This document shows, piece by piece, positions 61,408 through 64,000 of a stretch of 64,000 bases of DNA. Each line of letters starts with the position of its first letter. The stretch's first letter is position 1. The DNA comes from Enterococcus timonensis. GTDB lineage: Bacteria > Bacillota > Bacilli > Lactobacillales > Enterococcaceae. The stretch covers positions 310,001 through 374,000 of the forward strand of contig NZ_FNVY01000004.1 in NCBI RefSeq assembly GCF_900104595.1, written 5' to 3'. Under the pieces are notes generated by a model. It searched no databases and was not told where the DNA came from. It saw only the letters and a list, made by a program, of their open reading frames with translations. The translations under genes and the position numbers were made by a program.

Positions 61408-62025
61408 ATGCATCAAGTTTTAATTAATATTATCGTGGAAGCCATTATTGAACAATATCGTAGTGAAGAATATTTTTATCAAGAAATTTTAGGCGTGGAT
61501 CATGCTAGTTGGCAACAATTTAAAGCAGGAACTAAGGCTCTGTCAGAAGAAAAGATGCAGCAAGTCAAAAATTTATTTAGCGATTATGAATGGATGTTAG
61601 TCCAAAAAATTATTCGCCAAACAATTATTTTTCCTGAGCGGCGCAATTTTGCAGTGGCAGAATATCGTCGATTGAAAACAACGATCGCCAAACATTGGCT
61701 CAATAATGGCGGCGTGGCGGAATTAATTTCTAAAAAAACTGAAGATCCGCTTGGAAAAAATTCCAAAGGCTACATTGATTTAAAAGTCTCCTTAAATTAT
61801 GATCAATGGGGCTTTGATGATATTTTGTCCTTCCGCCTGCCAGCTCAAATTCAACAACAATTAGACGGGGCGACCGTTAGTCTTTTGGCTTGGGTAAATG
61901 AAAATTTAACCGACACGTATTTGCATTTGGAAAAATTTGACGACCAGCACGAGGTAAATCCAAATTTTGAAAGTCAAAGCGAAAATCAAAGCGAAAATCA
62001 AAATGAGGACCAAGCGCGTGTCTAA
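61408..62025 (+). CDS. Conserved hypothetical protein
   Basis: 205 residues. Soluble; N-terminal helical section (LINIIVEAIIEQYRSEEYFYQEILGV, similar in character to small DNA-binding or regulator folds), central strands, and a hydrophilic Ser-Glu-Asn-Gln repeat tail (SENQ three times). I recognise no family. GGGGAGGG precedes the ATG. It overlaps the carboxypeptidase gene by eight bases. Confidence 0.7.
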   Translation: MHQVLINIIVEAIIEQYRSEEYFYQEILGVDHASWQQFKAGTKALSEEKMQQVKNLFSDYEWMLVQKIIRQTIIFPERRNFAVAEYRRLKTTIAKHWLNNGGVAELISKKTEDPLGKNSKGYIDLKVSLNYDQWGFDDILSFRLPAQIQQQLDGATVSLLAWVNENLTDTYLHLEKFDDQHEVNPNFESQSENQSENQNEDQARV

Positions 62026-62794
62026 GTCATTTAAAAAAATTTTCTGGGTCTTTCTCATTAGCGGAAGCATGTTGATCCTGCTTAGTCCGTTAAAGACAGG
62101 TCACACTCAGGAAGCCCCAGAAAAATTTAATGTGACAAATTTTCCTCAGATTCAAAAAAATCAAATTGGAGATTTTGTTCAGCGATTGAAAAAAGCCCGG
62201 GACAATCAGTTGCCAACAATAGATGTCACTGATTGGCGCTTAATTTTAGTCAATCGCAATTATCCGATTACAAGTGAGCCAACGCATTTAACAACTTTTG
62301 ATAATCGCCAAGTCGATGAGCGAATTATTCCTGAACTGACCGCCATGTTTACGGCAGCGTCCAATCAGCAGATTCAGTTAGAAGTGGTCTCGGCTTATCG
62401 CTCGGTAGAATACCAGGCGAATTTATTTAATCAAAGTATTGAAAAAGCCAGCGCTGAAGGGATGACGCCAGAACAAGCCAAAGAAGAAGCGTTGCGTTAT
62501 CGAACGGAGCCTGGAACTAGTGAGCATCACACAGGGTTAGCGATTGACGTCTTAGACCGCAATTGGTTAGCTCAAGGTGGATTACTAAGCGAAGATTACG
62601 GTCAAACAGCTGGCGGAAAATGGTTGGCTGAAAATGTGGCGACATTTGGATTTATAATTCGTTATCCAGAAAATAAAATAAGTTCGACCTTTATTGAATA
62701 CGAACCATGGCATTTGCGCTATGTCGGCGTTGAAAATGCAAAATATATGACGGAGCATCAATTAAGTTTAGAAGAATATTTAAGTCAAGGGTGA
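62018..62794 (+). CDS. D-alanyl-D-alanine carboxypeptidase, VanY family (M15B)
   Basis: 258 residues. N-terminal membrane anchor or signal (about 5-28), then the M15B peptidase domain with zinc motif SEHHTGLAID and the second His in EPWHLRYV. Trims the terminal D-Ala of peptidoglycan stems. GTG 62018, with GAGGA eight bases before it, gives a compact signal; ATG 62003 lacks a ribosome binding site and adds five residues; 61967 is rejected. Confidence 0.88.
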   Translation: MSKSFKKIFWVFLISGSMLILLSPLKTGHTQEAPEKFNVTNFPQIQKNQIGDFVQRLKKARDNQLPTIDVTDWRLILVNRNYPITSEPTHLTTFDNRQVDERIIPELTAMFTAASNQQIQLEVVSAYRSVEYQANLFNQSIEKASAEGMTPEQAKEEALRYRTEPGTSEHHTGLAIDVLDRNWLAQGGLLSEDYGQTAGGKWLAENVATFGFIIRYPENKISSTFIEYEPWHLRYVGVENAKYMTEHQLSLEEYLSQG

Positions 62795-62810
62795 CTTGTT
62801 AGGAGGGATT

Positions 62811-63491
62811 ATGGTCAAAAAAAATAAAAAAAGGCGGCGGAGAAATAATTTCACGAAAAAAACGGATCGTGCGCGTCTGTCTACGCACTTTCTTATTACC
62901 GTCTTAGTAGTTGTTTTAGTGGGCTTTATTGGTATTTATCAATTAGGGAAAAATATTCTTTCACCAAGTCCAACAGTTGTAGCCCAAAATGAAACCATTA
63001 CAACTCAAACTGATTTTATTAATGAACTGGCTCCTGCCGCCCAAGAGTTGCAGCAACAATATGGCGTTTTGCCTTCGATTATTTTGAGCCAAGCTATTTT
63101 AGAATCTGATTTTGGGAAAAGTCGTTTGGCAGCCGAGTTTCATAATTTATTTGGAATTAAAGCCGGAGACAATCAAGAAAAAGTGCATTTAGAAACTCAA
63201 GAATATTATGACGGCAAATGGGAAACTGTGACAGCGGACTTTCGGGTGTTTTCTAGCAACCAAGAAAGTTTAGCCGCCCACACTCAACTTTTTGTTAATG
63301 GAACCACTTGGAATCCTCAGCAATACGCCGATGTGCTGGTGGCAACCAACTATCAAGAAGCCGCCGCCGCTTTACAAACATCAGGCTATGCTACTGATCC
63401 TGATTACACACAAAAAATTATTCAAGTCATCGAGTCTTACGATTTGCAGCAATATGATCAAGCCAGCACCGCCACTTCCATTGTTGAATAA
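62811..63491 (+). CDS. Peptidoglycan hydrolase, GH73 glucosaminidase family
   Basis: 226 residues. Very basic N-terminus (KKNKKRRRRNN), one membrane anchor (about 28-50), then a GH73 domain with catalytic Glu in SQAILESDFGKS and FHNLFGIKA. No LysM or SH3 cell-wall-binding domain. Cuts N-acetylglucosaminyl linkages. AGGAGGGATT precedes the ATG; co-oriented with the VanY-type gene 16 bases upstream. Confidence 0.9.
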   Translation: MVKKNKKRRRRNNFTKKTDRARLSTHFLITVLVVVLVGFIGIYQLGKNILSPSPTVVAQNETITTQTDFINELAPAAQELQQQYGVLPSIILSQAILESDFGKSRLAAEFHNLFGIKAGDNQEKVHLETQEYYDGKWETVTADFRVFSSNQESLAAHTQLFVNGTTWNPQQYADVLVATNYQEAAAALQTSGYATDPDYTQKIIQVIESYDLQQYDQASTATSIVE

Positions 63492-63506
63492 AGAAAGGGT
63501 GAGGAG

Positions 63507-64000
63507 ATGTCTGAAGAAAAATTTATCCCGGAAATTATGACGGAATTGCGCAAAGATATTATTCAAGTCCCAGATGTGATGCGTAGAGCTAGCGGTATTT
63601 TAATTTTTGGTAAACGGATCCGCTCGATTATTTTTACTACGGATATTGCGATTATTCGCAATACGAACGCTGATGCCGTGATTGCCGTTTATCCTTTTAC
63701 GCCGCATCCGGCGATTACAAAAAGTATTATTGAAGCTGCCGATATTCCTGTTTTCTCTGGCGTTGGTGGTGGCTTAACGCAAGGAAGTCGTTGCGCTTTT
63801 ATGAGTTTATTTGCCGAATCGCAAGGTTCAATTGGGGTTGTTTTAAATGCTCCTACCCCTCTTGAAACAGTGGAAATGGTAAATAACGTCGTAGATATTC
63901 CGATTATTAGCACAGTAACTAGTATTTTAACTCCGGTGGCTGAAAAAATTTCGGCTGGCGTGGCGATTTTAAATATTTCAGCTGGAAAAGATACCGTTGC
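63507..64000 (+). CDS. Conserved hypothetical protein (partial, 3' end beyond window)
   Basis: The frame is open from ATG 63507 to the window edge, 164 codons. Alternating helix and strand segments (DADAVIAVYPFTPHP-like region, SGVGGGLTQGSR with a Gly-rich loop, SIGVVLNAPTP) suggest a TIM-barrel-like fold. I do not recognise the family. GGGTGAGGAG lies upstream; it follows the glucosaminidase gene by 15 bases. Confidence 0.65.
   Translation, partial: MSEEKFIPEIMTELRKDIIQVPDVMRRASGILIFGKRIRSIIFTTDIAIIRNTNADAVIAVYPFTPHPAITKSIIEAADIPVFSGVGGGLTQGSRCAFMSLFAESQGSIGVVLNAPTPLETVEMVNNVVDIPIISTVTSILTPVAEKISAGVAILNISAGKDTV

Overview
The window comes from a low-GC Gram-positive of the order Lactobacillales, most likely Enterococcus or a close relative. 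The evidence is the contiguous block prfB-ftsEX-pst-phoU-liaXYZ-hprK-lgt-gpsA-galU, an Enterococcus hirae-type copY/copZ/copB copper locus, and AT-rich genes with strong AGGAGG ribosome binding sites. The species cannot be fixed from the sequence alone. No rRNA, tRNA, CRISPR array, prophage or insertion sequence was seen.

Layout. 1-7 kb: end of prfB, the ftsEX division pair and a complete phosphate uptake operon (pstS-C-A-B-B-phoU). 7-10 kb: envelope stress operon liaX with two PspC-type liaY paralogues, liaZ and a YbjQ protein. 10-14 kb: hprK-lgt-gpsA-galU. 14-23 kb: small envelope-associated proteins, DegV, a TetR/MFS pair, a nitroreductase, an acetyltransferase with a long tail and VanZ. 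23-27 kb: CopY-controlled copper resistance. 27-30 kb: HD-domain and HesB-like proteins, then DUF1858-DUF438. 30-32 kb: an ABC importer (permease plus ATPase, no binding protein) behind a leader-peptide attenuator, then a second EF-P. 33-38 kb: MFS with a divergent SgrR-type regulator, and peroxidase genes. 38-46 kb (minus strand): an atypical disulfide reductase with an OpuC/EgtU-type importer, a FusB-type EF-G-binding protein with its own leader peptide, and a flavin operon (apbE, two FMN reductases). 46-64 kb: rlmH/htrA, rlmD, recX-mutY, ntdP, ndk, a transporter, a CorC-type protein, a T-box-controlled short-form proS, and cell wall hydrolases.

Most notable. (1) At 31.65-31.89 kb a 17-residue leader peptide with a Phe-Phe-Phe-Ser-Tyr-Phe run is followed by seven RNA segments that can pair only with their neighbours in sequence, ending in a terminator; this reads as aromatic-amino-acid attenuation of the importer. 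(2) At 43.1-46.0 kb an apbE flavin transferase is cotranscribed with a cytosolic FMN reductase/PAS protein whose C-terminus carries three copies of an ApbE-target-like motif. (3) A family of hairpin-forming intergenic repeats of about 75-125 bp occurs at four loci (32.8, 42.0, 46.9 and 59.2 kb), often in tandem and sometimes abutting stop codons. (4) Short leader ORFs with good ribosome binding sites also precede the FusB-like gene and the second efp gene.
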